NCBI RefSeq assembly: GCF_021012875.1
Contig: NZ_JAJMZJ010000001.1
Coordinates: 682,001 to 746,000, forward strand
Length of the DNA: 64,000 nucleotides
Source: Peptoniphilus sp. KCTC 25270
GTDB lineage: Bacteria; Bacillota; Clostridia; Tissierellales; Peptoniphilaceae
Direction of reading: 5' to 3'
In this document: one piece after another, positions 15,950 through 22,692 of the stretch
How positions within the stretch are numbered: position 1 is the stretch's first letter
Layout: every line of letters starts with the position of its first letter
Notes under the pieces: generated by a model
What the model saw: the letters and a program-made list of their open reading frames with translations, nothing else
The model's database searches: none
What the model was told of the DNA's origin: nothing
Position numbers and translations under genes: made by a program

Positions 15950-15978
15950 ATCTTACCAAAGAAATATTCCCATGTCAA
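15950..15978 (-). promoter_or_regulatory. Strong promoter of infC-rpmI-rplT
   Basis: The minus strand reads consensus TTGACA (15973-15978), a 17-base spacer ending TGG, then TAAGAT (15950-15955). This is one of the best-matching promoters in the window, as expected for ribosomal protein genes. Confidence 0.88.
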
Positions 15979-16061
15979 GACTTTTTCTTATCTTTTCAAA
16001 ATCTACTTCCCGATAAAAATAGATTCTCGTCTTTTCAAATTTTTCTATATTCTTTTCCCAT

Positions 16062-16691
16062 TTATTCTTTTTTATTTTTTTCAATAATGGAATTAATCTT
16101 TGTTTCCAAAAGATCGATAGCAACGCGATTGTGTCCCCCTTCTGGTACAATAACATCCGCATAGCTTTTAGATGGCTCTACGAATTGCAAATGAGCGGGA
16201 CGAACCGTTTCTAAATATTGTTCAATTACCGATTCCAAGCTGCGACCACGGTCTCGAATATCTCGTTTGATTCGGCGAAGAACACGAACATCGCTATCTG
16301 TATCTACAAAAATTTTAATATCACACAAATTTCGAATGTTTTCATCGGCAAAAATCAAAATTCCCTCTACAAGAATAATTTCTTTTGGAACAATTGTAGT
16401 GGTTTCTTTTTTGCGATTGTGAACGGTGAAGTCATATTCTGGAACCTCTATGATTTTGTTATCCTTCAATTCCATAATATGTTGAACCAACAATTCATTA
16501 TCAAAAGCAAAAGGATGATCGTAATTGGTTTTTATCCTTTCATCATAGGGCAAATCGCTTTGATCTTTGTAGTAATTGTCCTGACGTAAAATCAATGTTT
16601 TTTCTGGATCGATTAGATTCATCAATTGTTTCGTTACAGTACTCTTTCCTGATCCGGATCCTCCGGCGATTCCTATAATGACTGGTTTCAT
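16062..16691 (-). CDS. udk: Uridine kinase
   Basis: Udk phosphorylates uridine and cytidine to UMP and CMP in pyrimidine salvage. The 209-residue protein has the P-loop GIAGGSGSGKST at residues 7-18, then LRQDNYYKDQ, the FDNELL segment, VEGILIF, and the lid region RRIKRDIRDRGR. Length matches bacterial uridine kinases (205-213). The ATG overlaps the end of trhP by four bases. The order trmR-trhP-udk is conserved in Firmicutes. Between its stop and the infC promoter only a weak AATCTA / TAGATT hairpin is visible. Confidence 0.96.
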   Translation of the reverse strand: MKPVIIGIAGGSGSGKSTVTKQLMNLIDPEKTLILRQDNYYKDQSDLPYDERIKTNYDHPFAFDNELLVQHIMELKDNKIIEVPEYDFTVHNRKKETTTIVPKEIILVEGILIFADENIRNLCDIKIFVDTDSDVRVLRRIKRDIRDRGRSLESVIEQYLETVRPAHLQFVEPSKSYADVIVPEGGHNRVAIDLLETKINSIIEKNKKE

Positions 16692-17923
16692 TTTTCATCC
16701 TCTTCCACTTTTTTTCTTAACATATCCTTTGGTGCAACCGGTCTATCTACTTTCATAGTATAAATCATACGAGCTCTTGGAGCAACCTCTATCTCTTCTC
16801 CATTCTCGTCTTTCATCCATTCTATTTTTTGGGTAAAATGCTCTTTTCCTGGCCCAAAAAACTCTACTTCTTCCCCGACAAAAACACGATTTCTCTGTTC
16901 AATGGTTGCAATTTGTGTCTCTTCATCATAATCCAAGACAATTCCCATAAAATCATAATTTCTTACGTAGGATTTTCGTTCATAGATTCCCTCTGGCCCT
17001 TTGGCTTCTCCATAATAAAAGCCCGTTGTGAAATCTCTATGGGATACTTTTTGAATTTCTTCCAAATACTTTGGATCGTATTGATAATTTTCCGGATCCG
17101 CGTAATAAGCATCTATAGCCATTCGATAAGAGCGAACTACTGTTGCTAAATAGTATTCACTTTTTACACGACCTTCAATTTTTAGGGAAGAGATTCCTGC
17201 CTCAATGAGTTCGTCTACGTGTTCTATCATACACAAATCTTTCGAATTTAGTATAAAACTGCCTTCGTCTTCTTGAACGATGGGATAATATTCCCCTGGG
17301 CGACTTTCTTCTACCAAATGATATTTGTATCGACAAGCTTGGGAACAATCTCCTCTATTGGCGTCTCGACCAGTCATATAGTTGCTTAGAAGACAACGTC
17401 CACTGTAACTCATGCACATGGCCCCATGTAGAAACGTTTCAATTTCAATCTCATTCCCTACTTTTTCTACTATTTTTTTGATTTCTTCTAAGCTTAATTC
17501 CCTCGCAAGTACAGCACGCTCTGCCCCTAAATCGGCCCAAAATTTTACGGAGTCGGAGCTAGTCAAACTTCCTTGAGTACTCATATGGATTGGAATATTG
17601 CACGCTTTTTTTACACGAGAGAACATTCCTGGATCAGCTACAATTACTGCATCTACACCAATTCGTTCCAAATCCTGCAAATACTCTTCAATTCCTTCCA
17701 TGTCGTCTTCATGAGGAATAATATTTAAGGTTACATGGACAAATTTCCCTCTTTCGTGGGCGTATTCTACCCCTTTTTCCATTTCTTCAATAGGGAAATT
17801 CTTAGATGCCTTTCTTAGTCCAAAGGCCTCTCCCCCTAAATAAACGGCATCGGCCCCATAATCTATCGCTGTTTTTAATTTATTCAAATCCCCTGCTGGG
17901 GCTAGCAATTCAATTTTTTTCAT
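16688..17923 (-). CDS. trhP2: U32-family tRNA hydroxylation protein (TrhP type)
   Basis: A 411-residue peptidase-U32 family protein. It has the diagnostic signature ETFLHGAMCMSYSGRCLLS near residue 165, followed by the cysteines of GDCSQACRYKY that ligand an iron-sulfur cluster. In B. subtilis the U32 proteins TrhP1/TrhP2 (YrrN/YrrO) use prephenate-derived chemistry to make 5-hydroxyuridine at tRNA position 34, which TrmR then methylates. The neighbouring trmR and udk genes are in the B. subtilis order, but only one U32 gene is present, closest in length to TrhP2. Proteolytic activity, implied by the old family name, is doubtful. It overlaps trmR by 14 bases. Confidence 0.85.
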   Translation of the reverse strand: MKKIELLAPAGDLNKLKTAIDYGADAVYLGGEAFGLRKASKNFPIEEMEKGVEYAHERGKFVHVTLNIIPHEDDMEGIEEYLQDLERIGVDAVIVADPGMFSRVKKACNIPIHMSTQGSLTSSDSVKFWADLGAERAVLARELSLEEIKKIVEKVGNEIEIETFLHGAMCMSYSGRCLLSNYMTGRDANRGDCSQACRYKYHLVEESRPGEYYPIVQEDEGSFILNSKDLCMIEHVDELIEAGISSLKIEGRVKSEYYLATVVRSYRMAIDAYYADPENYQYDPKYLEEIQKVSHRDFTTGFYYGEAKGPEGIYERKSYVRNYDFMGIVLDYDEETQIATIEQRNRVFVGEEVEFFGPGKEHFTQKIEWMKDENGEEIEVAPRARMIYTMKVDRPVAPKDMLRKKVEEDEK

Positions 17924-18563
17924 GATTTCTCCTTACCAATAATATCCCATCTGCTACTGGTAACAAACTCGCTTTGTATCTTTTGTCCTTTAGAACTTCT
18001 GGCAAAAATTTTCGCATTCGTTTTACAATGGTCACTTTTCTTCTTACAAAAAGTTCTTCGTTGGCAATCATTCCATGAAACAATACATTGTCCAAAAGCA
18101 TCACTCCATCTTTGGATAAATGTTCCATACCATATTGAAAATATTCTTCGTATTGCCCTTTGGCTGCATCGACAAATATAAAATCATAGGTTTCTTTGGT
18201 TTCTTTCACAAAATCCATTGCATCCATTACATGAAGCTGAACTTGATCTTCAATTCCTTGGTTGTGAAAATGGGTACGGGCCATAATCGCCATTTCCGGC
18301 ATAATTTCTACTGTATCAATTTTTGCTTCCGGTAAAGTTTTTGCCATTAAAGAGGCTGAATACCCTATGGCTGTGCCAAGCTCTAAGATTTTTTGAGGTC
18401 GAATCGTTCCTAAGAAAAATTGTAGAAACTCTGCGATTTCTCGTTCTACAATTGGAACGGCGTCTTCCTCTGCTATAGCACGCATTTTTTCCAAATATTC
18501 ATCTTGAGAAGGAAGAATTTCTTCTAAATATTCCTCAATGTATTTTTCTACTACGTTGCTCAT
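17910..18563 (-). CDS. trmR: tRNA 5-hydroxyuridine methyltransferase (TrmR type)
   Basis: A 217-residue SAM-dependent O-methyltransferase of family 3. Motif I is KILELGTAIGYSASLMA near residue 58; the acidic residues IDTVEIMPEM and the segment YDFIFVDAAKGQY that binds metal and SAM are intact. In B. subtilis the equivalent gene trmR (yrrM) methylates 5-hydroxyuridine in tRNA to 5-methoxyuridine, and it lies next to the U32 genes and udk as here. The symbol rests on this context, since the family also methylates catechols. AGGTGAT precedes the ATG. It starts just after the rnjA terminator. Confidence 0.83.
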   Translation of the reverse strand: MSNVVEKYIEEYLEEILPSQDEYLEKMRAIAEEDAVPIVEREIAEFLQFFLGTIRPQKILELGTAIGYSASLMAKTLPEAKIDTVEIMPEMAIMARTHFHNQGIEDQVQLHVMDAMDFVKETKETYDFIFVDAAKGQYEEYFQYGMEHLSKDGVMLLDNVLFHGMIANEELFVRRKVTIVKRMRKFLPEVLKDKRYKASLLPVADGILLVRRNHEKN

Positions 18564-18572
18564 TTTATCACC

Positions 18573-18596
18573 TAAAAACAGCCGGCAATGCCGGCT
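18573..18596 (-). terminator. Terminator after rnjA
   Basis: A perfect AGCCGGC / GCCGGCT stem with a three-base loop (18580-18596) is followed on the minus strand by GTTTTTA. It lies immediately beyond the rnjA stop. trmR starts 10 bases later without an obvious promoter of its own. Confidence 0.8.
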
Positions 18597-18597
18597 A

Positions 18598-20265
18598 TTA
18601 TAATTCCATAATGATTGGTAAAATCATAGGATTTCGTCTTGTTTTCTTAAATAGGAAAGAGCGTAAATCTTCTCGTACTGCTGACTTAATAGAGGACCAA
18701 TCCTTTACATTTTGTGTCTCACAGTTTTTCAACGTTCTATTTACCGCCCCTTTTACATCTTCCATTAAATCTCCCGATTCTCTTACATAGACAAAACCAC
18801 GAGAAATAATGTCAGGACCCGCTACAAGCTTTCCATCTTTTCGATTCATTCCCAATACAACAATAATCAAACCATCTTCGCTTAAATGTTTACGATCTCG
18901 AAGTACGATGTTCCCAACATCTCCTACTCCTAAACCATCCACTAAAACTTGTCCTGCTGGTACAGAATTGGTAATCTTTGCACTATCGTGTCCCATTTCA
19001 AGACAATTTCCATTTTCCAATAAGAAAATATTGTTTTTGTGTACGCCCATTTTTTGCGCTACTTCAGCATGTTTTTGTAAATGCTTAACTTCTCCATGAA
19101 TTGGAATGAAATATTTTGGTTTAATAATGTTTAAGATTAACTTATGTTCTTCTTGGAAGGCATGTCCCGAAACGTGAATTTCTGACAAAGATTCATAAAT
19201 TACTTTTACCCCTTTGTCCAAAAGTTTGTTAATTACATTATTTACTGCCGACTCATTCCCTGGAATTGGATGAGAAGATAGAATAATTACATCCTCTTTT
19301 AGCAACTGGATTTTTTTGTGTTCTCCAGAAGCAATACGAGACATGGCAGACATAGGTTCCCCTTGGCTACCGGTTGTAATCAAAACAATTTGTTTTGCAT
19401 TGTATTTATTCATATCTTTAATGTCTACAATGGTATTTGGCTTAACTTTCAAATATCCCAAACGTTGCGCCACGCCCATTACATTTACCATACTACGTCC
19501 ACTTAATACGACTTTTCGGTTGAATTTTTCTGCTGTATTGATAATTTGTTGAATTCTAGAAACGTTAGAGGCGAAAGTAGCAATAATAATTCGGTTATTG
19601 CGCATTAAGGCAAACATTCGATCAAAGGTATTTCCTACTTTTCGCTCACTCATGGAAAAACCTTCTCGCAACACGTTGGTGGATTCACTAAATAACGCCA
19701 GTACACCTTTGCTTCCAATTTCCGCCAAACGATTCAAATCAATGGGTTCTGAATCAATAGGAGTGAAATCAATCTTAAAGTCCCCTGTATGAACAAGCGT
19801 TCCTACAGGAGTGTTAATTGCTAGGGCAGAAGCATCTGGAATGGAGTGATTTACACGAACCCATTCTACTTCAAATTTCCCTAAGCGAACTTTTTGCTTG
19901 TGGCTTACGGTTACTAGTTTTGTTGAACTTAACAAGCGATGTTCCTTTAATTTGTTTTCCAATAAACCCAAAGTCAGTTTTGTACCATAAATTGGCACAT
20001 TGATTTTTTTCAAGAAATAAGGAATGGCTCCAATATGGTCCTCATGTCCATGGGTAATTACCAACCCCTTAATCTTATCTTTTTTCTTTTCCAAATACTT
20101 AAAATCAGGAATGACTACATCAATTCCCGGCATATCTTGCTCTGGAAAAGTCATCCCACAGTCAATAAGAATAATATCGTCGCGATATTCTAAAACGGTA
20201 ATATTCTTACCTACCTCACGCATTCCTCCCAGTGGAATAATGCGTAATTTGTTATTGTTTTTCAT
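18598..20265 (-). CDS. rnjA: Ribonuclease J
   Basis: RNase J is a 5'-to-3' exonuclease and endonuclease of RNA decay and processing. The 555-residue protein has the metallo-beta-lactamase core with the metal ligands in THGHEDHIGAIP near residue 75, the beta-CASP insertion, the SSHPIPGNE and HVSGHAF segments, and IPIHGEVKHLQKHAEVAQKMG with the late ligand His. The N terminus has the RIIPLGGMREVGKN signature. The ATG at 20263-20265 has GGAGGG upstream; an in-frame extension to 20310 inside fur is rejected. Its start overlaps fur by 14 bases. Whether it is J1 or J2 cannot be told from one copy. Confidence 0.96.
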   Translation of the reverse strand: MKNNNKLRIIPLGGMREVGKNITVLEYRDDIILIDCGMTFPEQDMPGIDVVIPDFKYLEKKKDKIKGLVITHGHEDHIGAIPYFLKKINVPIYGTKLTLGLLENKLKEHRLLSSTKLVTVSHKQKVRLGKFEVEWVRVNHSIPDASALAINTPVGTLVHTGDFKIDFTPIDSEPIDLNRLAEIGSKGVLALFSESTNVLREGFSMSERKVGNTFDRMFALMRNNRIIIATFASNVSRIQQIINTAEKFNRKVVLSGRSMVNVMGVAQRLGYLKVKPNTIVDIKDMNKYNAKQIVLITTGSQGEPMSAMSRIASGEHKKIQLLKEDVIILSSHPIPGNESAVNNVINKLLDKGVKVIYESLSEIHVSGHAFQEEHKLILNIIKPKYFIPIHGEVKHLQKHAEVAQKMGVHKNNIFLLENGNCLEMGHDSAKITNSVPAGQVLVDGLGVGDVGNIVLRDRKHLSEDGLIIVVLGMNRKDGKLVAGPDIISRGFVYVRESGDLMEDVKGAVNRTLKNCETQNVKDWSSIKSAVREDLRSFLFKKTRRNPMILPIIMEL

Positions 20266-20716
20266 TCTTCGTTCCCTCCGATTCCTGACGGCAATCGCAG
20301 CAAACTCCATAGAATTTTAGATTATGATCTGTGATTTTGAAAGACTCTTTTTCTTCGATTTGTTCTTCTAATGATTCCAATAAATCTACATTTACCTCAA
20401 TAATTTTATTGCATTGAGTACAAACCAAATGATGATGGGTATGAGCATCGTCCTCTTTTTTCAACTCATATCTCGTTATCCCATCTTCAAAAGTAATCGC
20501 TGAAATCAACCCCAACTCTTCCAATACAAGAACGGTTCGATAAATCGTTGCAATGCCGATTTCAGGCATGACTTTTAAAGCCTCTAAATAGACTTCCTCC
20601 GTTGTCATATGCACGTTGCGATTTTCTACAAAAATCTCATAAACAGACTCTCTTTGTTTTGTATATTTATATCCTTTGTTTTGTAAAATTTCTTTGATTT
20701 CTCTGTGCTCTTTCAA
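20252..20716 (-). CDS. fur: Fur-family metal or peroxide regulator
   Basis: A 154-residue winged-helix repressor of the Fur/PerR/Zur family. The DNA-binding domain covers residues ~10-85 (YTKQRESVYEIF, TTEEVYLEALKV, IGIATIYRTVLVLEELGLI). The metal-binding C-terminal domain has DDAHTHHHLVCTQC and the second Cys pair VCCDCR, giving a structural zinc site. The sequence alone does not separate Fur from PerR or Zur. The position between DUF1292 and rnjA is that of the Fur gene in many Clostridia. katA is in the window but no binding box for this regulator was recognised upstream of it. Confidence 0.9.
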   Translation of the reverse strand: MKEHREIKEILQNKGYKYTKQRESVYEIFVENRNVHMTTEEVYLEALKVMPEIGIATIYRTVLVLEELGLISAITFEDGITRYELKKEDDAHTHHHLVCTQCNKIIEVNVDLLESLEEQIEEKESFKITDHNLKFYGVCCDCRQESEGTKNEKQ

Positions 20717-20725
20717 TTGATCACC

Positions 20726-20971
20726 CTATTGAAGATTTTCTTTTAGCAATTCTTCGTACACTTCTACAGCGACTTTTAATTCTTCTTCTCCAACTCCCGC
20801 CAAGAAGGCTTCCCCGTTTTCATCGTAATCGATACGAAGAATATAGGTATCTGCCTCTAAATCCTCAGCAGGCATCATCGCTACATAATCAATGTCGCCT
20901 ACGGAAAATTGTGCTTTGATTATAAATTCTACTTCGTTTCCCATTTCATCATAAAATAAATGTCGTTCCAT
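20726..20971 (-). CDS. DUF1292 family protein (YrzB type)
   Basis: An 81-residue acidic protein of the DUF1292 family, which is found after ruvX throughout Firmicutes (B. subtilis YrzB). The family pattern is visible: LFYDEMGNEVEFIIKAQF, then DYVAMMPAED and TYILRIDYDENGEAFL, with a C-terminal helix. Function is unknown. The ATG at 20969-20971 has AAGGAGG 6 bases upstream; that site overlaps the end of ruvX. A start seven codons earlier would lie inside the ribosome binding site and is rejected. Confidence 0.88.
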   Translation of the reverse strand: MERHLFYDEMGNEVEFIIKAQFSVGDIDYVAMMPAEDLEADTYILRIDYDENGEAFLAGVGEEELKVAVEVYEELLKENLQ

Positions 20972-20972
20972 C

Positions 20973-21392
20973 TCATTCCTCCTTATTGGCATCCATATAG
21001 GACTGAAGGATCAATGTAGCGGCCAATTTATCTATATGCTTTTTGCGATTTTCCCGTCTTACATTACCTTCGATTAAAACACGTTCTGCTGATACACTCG
21101 TCAAACGTTCGTCTTGGTAAACTACTTCCATTCTAAATTTATTCTTTAACTTCTCTGAAAATTTAATTGTCTTCTCGCCTTGAGGCCCAATGGTATTGTT
21201 CATATTCTTCGGCAATCCAACAACAACTTTCTCTATATTATGCTCTAAAATCAATTGATGCAAAATTTCATAATCCTTTTTATTGGATTCTCTGCGAATG
21301 GTCATTACTCCTTGAGCAAAAATCCCCAAAGGATCAGAAATGGCTACACCAATGGTTTTATCGCCAATATCTAAACCCATTAATCGTTTCAT
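20973..21392 (-). CDS. ruvX: RuvX/YqgF Holliday junction resolvase-like protein
   Basis: A 139-residue RNase H-fold protein. RuvX (YqgF) acts in pre-16S rRNA 5' end maturation in E. coli and is also classed as a putative Holliday junction resolvase. The N-terminal GLDIGDKTIGVAISDPLG carries the first catalytic Asp. VVVGLPKNMNNTIGPQGE is the central family motif, and DERLTSVSAERVL with HIDKLAATLILQSYMD supplies the remaining acidic residues. The ATG at 21390-21392 has a weak site (GTGGT) and starts 2 bases after the upstream gene's stop, so it likely depends on coupling. Confidence 0.93.
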   Translation of the reverse strand: MKRLMGLDIGDKTIGVAISDPLGIFAQGVMTIRRESNKKDYEILHQLILEHNIEKVVVGLPKNMNNTIGPQGEKTIKFSEKLKNKFRMEVVYQDERLTSVSAERVLIEGNVRRENRKKHIDKLAATLILQSYMDANKEE

Positions 21393-21394
21393 GT

Positions 21395-22336
21395 TTATAC
21401 CACTTTGATACAAAAATCTGGACAGACAGTCGCGCAATACCCACACAAGATGCAATTTTCATTGGGTGTCGCTTGGCCATCGATGATTTCGATTCCATTT
21501 TGTTTGCATCGTCTAACGCAATTCCCGCATCCTATGCAGTAATCGTCAACTATTAACTTTCTTTCTTTTTTATCGATACTCTCTTTGGCAGATAGATTTT
21601 CTTTCCCTTGGAAAAATAAATGCGTATTATAATCGATTTCTTCCGTGGATTGCATTCCAATGGCTGTGGAATGCAAAAAATCTTGCTCCAAAACCCATTC
21701 CATGGCCTCTTTTTGATGAGAGATTAAATGCCCCCCACCTAAAGCTTTCATTGTGTAAATTCCTATTCCCTGCTCATGACGTCTTTTCAATGCTGACACC
21801 ATATCTTCTCGCGTTCCGTCTTGAATTCCAATTCCTTTATAATTCAAAATCGGATGGATAATCTCAATTTCTTTGTATTTTTCACTTGCCTTTACACAAT
21901 TTACAAAATGCGTAGAAATTCCCACACTTCGAATGTATCCTTTTTCTTTTAGTCGAAAAAGTTCTTCTAAGGCCTCGTAATGGCCTCTTAAAGTATGTTC
22001 ACTTTCTTGTTCATGTAACAAAAAAATATCCAAATAATCTACAGATAATTCCTTCATTGCTTTTGCTACACTATCTTGGGCTGTTTTCACATCATAACTA
22101 TAGGCTTTCGAAGCAATCGTATACTTATCTTTTGGAATATTCTTTATTCCTTCTTTAATGATGGAATAATTTTCATAAATTTCTGCCGTATCAATAAAAT
22201 CAATACCCTTATCATAGGCATATTGAATCAACTTTGCTCCTTCTCTAACCGATAAATTCGCCTGAAACGAAGATAAAGTTAAAGACCCAAAACAAAGCTT
22301 TGAAACTTCAATGCCTGTATTTCCTAAACGTGCCAT
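21395..22336 (-). CDS. Aldo/keto reductase fused to a two-cluster ferredoxin domain
   Basis: A 313-residue cytoplasmic fusion. Residues 1-250 form an aldo/keto reductase barrel with the catalytic tetrad: Asp and Tyr in DFIDTAEIYENY, Lys in YTIASKAY, His in DIFLLHEQE. Residues ~258-313 are a ferredoxin domain with two [4Fe-4S] motifs, CIGCGNCVRRC and CILCGYCATVC. Such fusions are common in anaerobic Firmicutes; the substrate and whether electrons pass between NAD(P)H and the clusters are not known. It is inserted between ireB and ruvX, which are adjacent in most relatives. The start follows the ireB terminator with AAGG upstream. Confidence 0.9.
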   Translation of the reverse strand: MARLGNTGIEVSKLCFGSLTLSSFQANLSVREGAKLIQYAYDKGIDFIDTAEIYENYSIIKEGIKNIPKDKYTIASKAYSYDVKTAQDSVAKAMKELSVDYLDIFLLHEQESEHTLRGHYEALEELFRLKEKGYIRSVGISTHFVNCVKASEKYKEIEIIHPILNYKGIGIQDGTREDMVSALKRRHEQGIGIYTMKALGGGHLISHQKEAMEWVLEQDFLHSTAIGMQSTEEIDYNTHLFFQGKENLSAKESIDKKERKLIVDDYCIGCGNCVRRCKQNGIEIIDGQATPNENCILCGYCATVCPDFCIKVV

Positions 22337-22352
22337 GAAAAACCTTTCTAGC

Positions 22353-22384
22353 GAAAAATAGAGATGGACCTACGCCCATCTCTA
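22353..22384 (-). terminator. Terminator after ireB
   Basis: A stem TAGAGATGG / CCATCTCTA (22359-22384) with an eight-base loop is followed on the minus strand by TTTTT. It begins right after the ireB stop and ends 17 bases before the aldo/keto reductase start. Confidence 0.8.
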
Positions 22385-22639
22385 CTATTTCTTTAAATAG
22401 TATTTTAACAATTCACCAAGTAACTCATCTCTGTCTAATTCTTGAATAGTAGATCTTGCATTATTATGGCTCGTTATATACGTGGGATCTCCGGATAGAA
22501 TATAGCCAATAATTTGATCTACAGGATTGTATCCCTTTTCTGTTAAGGCATCGTATACCTTTGACAAATTGGATCGAATGTGTTCGCTTTCCAATAACTC
22601 TTTTTCAAAAACTTGGGTTTCGAATTTATTATTGTCCAT
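22385..22639 (-). CDS. ireB: IreB family regulatory phosphoprotein
   Basis: An 84-residue DUF965/UPF0297 protein, orthologous in position and pattern to Enterococcus IreB, a substrate of the Ser/Thr kinase IreK and a negative regulator of cephalosporin tolerance. The sequence shows [35 protein letters not shown] in order, which is the family core, plus a basic C terminus. The ATG at 22637-22639 has GGAGGAG upstream. It lies downstream of alaS, as in nearly all Firmicutes. No IreK-type kinase is seen in the window. Confidence 0.92.
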   Translation of the reverse strand: MDNNKFETQVFEKELLESEHIRSNLSKVYDALTEKGYNPVDQIIGYILSGDPTYITSHNNARSTIQELDRDELLGELLKYYLKK

Positions 22640-22660
22640 ATAATCTCCTCCATATAGAAG

Positions 22661-22689
22661 ATTATACCACAAGAACTCCTACTTGGTAA
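22661..22689 (-). promoter_or_regulatory. Promoter of ireB
   Basis: The minus strand reads TTACCA (22684-22689), a 17-base spacer ending TGG, and TATAAT (22661-22666). It lies just after the alaS stop and 21 bases before the ireB ATG. Confidence 0.75.
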
Positions 22690-22692
22690 GCA

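Noticed and set aside
19316-19552. Plus-strand frames within rnjA and other minus-strand genes
   Set aside because: They mirror coding sequence of well-recognised genes and have no start signals or family motifs.
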